The translations under genes and the position numbers were made by a program. A stretch of 49,517 bases of DNA from positions 1 through 49,517 of the IMG/VR virus record IMGVR_UViG_3300017763_000026, one strand, 5' to 3'. Every line of letters begins with the position of its first letter. The stretch's first letter is position 1. This DNA comes from a virus. Positions 48,878-49,517 of the stretch are shown piece after piece. The notes beneath the pieces are model-generated. The model did no database searches. It was not told the origin of the DNA and saw only the letters and a program-made list of their open reading frames with translations.

Positions 48878-49517
48878 TGTCTATAATGGATAAGCTTAAA
48901 AAGAATTCTAAGATTAAAGGAACTGATGTCTTAGAAGATTCTATATTCTTTCAAGAGAAAGATTCAGTAGCAACAACAGTTCCAATGATTAACGTAGCCT
49001 TATCTGGTGATGTTGAAGGTGGAATGACAAGTGGATTAACAGTATTAGCTGGTCCATCAAAACATTTCAAGACATCATTTGCTTTACTTATGGCTGCAGC
49101 ATACTTAAAAGAACATAAAGATGCAGTAATGTTATTTTATGATTCAGAGTTTGGTTCACCACAATCTTATTTCGAAGCATTTGGTATCGATCCAACAAGA
49201 GTATTACATACACCTATAACTGATGTTGAACAACTGAAGTTTGATTTAGTTGGTCAATTAGATAACCTAGATAGAGGTGATAAAGTTTGCGTAGTAATAG
49301 ATTCCATTGGTAATCTAGCTTCTAAAAAGGAACTAGAAGATGCGCTTAATGAAAAGTCTGTGGCAGATATGTCCAGAGCTAAAGCTTTAAAGGGACTGTT
49401 CCGCATGGTGACTCCTTATTTAACAATGAAGAACGTCCCTTTACTTGCTGTCAATCATACATATCAAGAAATTGGTTTGTTTCCAAAGGCTGTAGTTTCA
49501 GGTGGAACAGGTATCTA
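48877..49517 (+). CDS. uvsX: RecA-like recombinase UvsX (3' partial)
   Basis: Frame open to the window end; 213 codons visible. The ATG overlaps the bS21 stop, with AGGAGG 8 nt upstream. Walker A-type GPSKHFKT at 59-66, Walker B VCVVIDSIGNL, and NHTYQEIG match T4 UvsX. It drives strand exchange with UvsY, and recombination-dependent replication with gp46/47. Confidence 0.96.
   Translation, partial: MSIMDKLKKNSKIKGTDVLEDSIFFQEKDSVATTVPMINVALSGDVEGGMTSGLTVLAGPSKHFKTSFALLMAAAYLKEHKDAVMLFYDSEFGSPQSYFEAFGIDPTRVLHTPITDVEQLKFDLVGQLDNLDRGDKVCVVIDSIGNLASKKELEDALNEKSVADMSRAKALKGLFRMVTPYLTMKNVPLLAVNHTYQEIGLFPKAVVSGGTGI

Overview
This window is part of the genome of a T4-type myovirus (Straboviridae/Kyanoviridae-like) of a marine bacterium. 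The evidence is the near-canonical T4 gene order 13-14-15-16-17-18-19-20-67-68-21-22-23-3, then uvsY-uvsW-55-47-46 and 45-44-62-regA-43-uvsX. Every gene I can support lies on the + strand, packing is very tight (many ATGA/TAATG overlaps), and the DNA is AT-rich. The mixture of a MoxR/VWA (CobS/CobT-like) pair, Hsp20, a MazG-like protein, a 2OG oxygenase, SNase and ribosomal protein bS21 is typical of marine T4-like phages (pelagiphages and cyanophages). The host cannot be fixed from the sequence. A proteobacterial-type alternative oxidase and bS21 suit a respiring marine proteobacterium such as SAR11, whereas a glutamine-riboswitch-like leader with a DUF4278-like peptide recalls picocyanobacteria and their phages.

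Layout. 1-6125: tail fibre and adhesin genes, the first cut off by the window edge. 6167-13451: neck, terminase, sheath and tube. 13512-18616: portal, prohead core, protease, scaffold and major capsid. 18617-19719: structured leader RNA, DUF4278-like peptide, small ORF and gp3. 19763-26121: recombination genes and the late sigma factor gp55. 26130-30141: tRNA-Arg and the metalloprotease/VWA plus MoxR pair. 30131-37052: sliding clamp, clamp loader, RegA, Hsp20 and DNA polymerase. 37094-40349: small regulators, MazG-like protein, primase-like protein, tRNA-Ala, lysin and nucleases. 40404-48589: an accessory block for nucleotide and DNA modification (dCMP hydroxymethylase, dCMP deaminase, myo-inositol-phosphate synthase, HAD phosphatase, aGPT-PPlase-like enzyme, FkbM methyltransferase, C5-cytosine methyltransferase) that also holds the alternative oxidase. 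48620-end: bS21 and the start of uvsX.

Regulation can be read directly. Eleven TATAAATA boxes (T4 late promoter, used by gp55) sit just upstream of virion or late genes. Ten copies of a T4-early-like promoter (CGTTTACA, 17-bp spacer between hexamers, usually GGTATAAT) precede replication and accessory genes; one is antisense and one is embedded in a coding region. At several promoters of both classes the ATG lies only 5-7 nt after the -10 box, which implies leaderless mRNAs. Three late leaders are strongly structured: a glutamine-riboswitch-like RNA at 18707, a ROSE-like putative RNA thermometer before hsp20, and a stem structure before the inositol-phosphate synthase gene.

How the genes work together. 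The late block builds and packages virions. The early block copies and recombines DNA (gp43, 44/62, 45, 46/47, UvsX/Y/W). The 40404-48589 block probably makes hydroxymethylcytosine and may decorate it further. AOX, bS21, Hsp20, the DUF4278-like peptide and the MoxR/VWA pair are candidates for redirecting host respiration, translation, proteostasis and nitrogen metabolism. No stretch longer than 300 bases lacks a gene.
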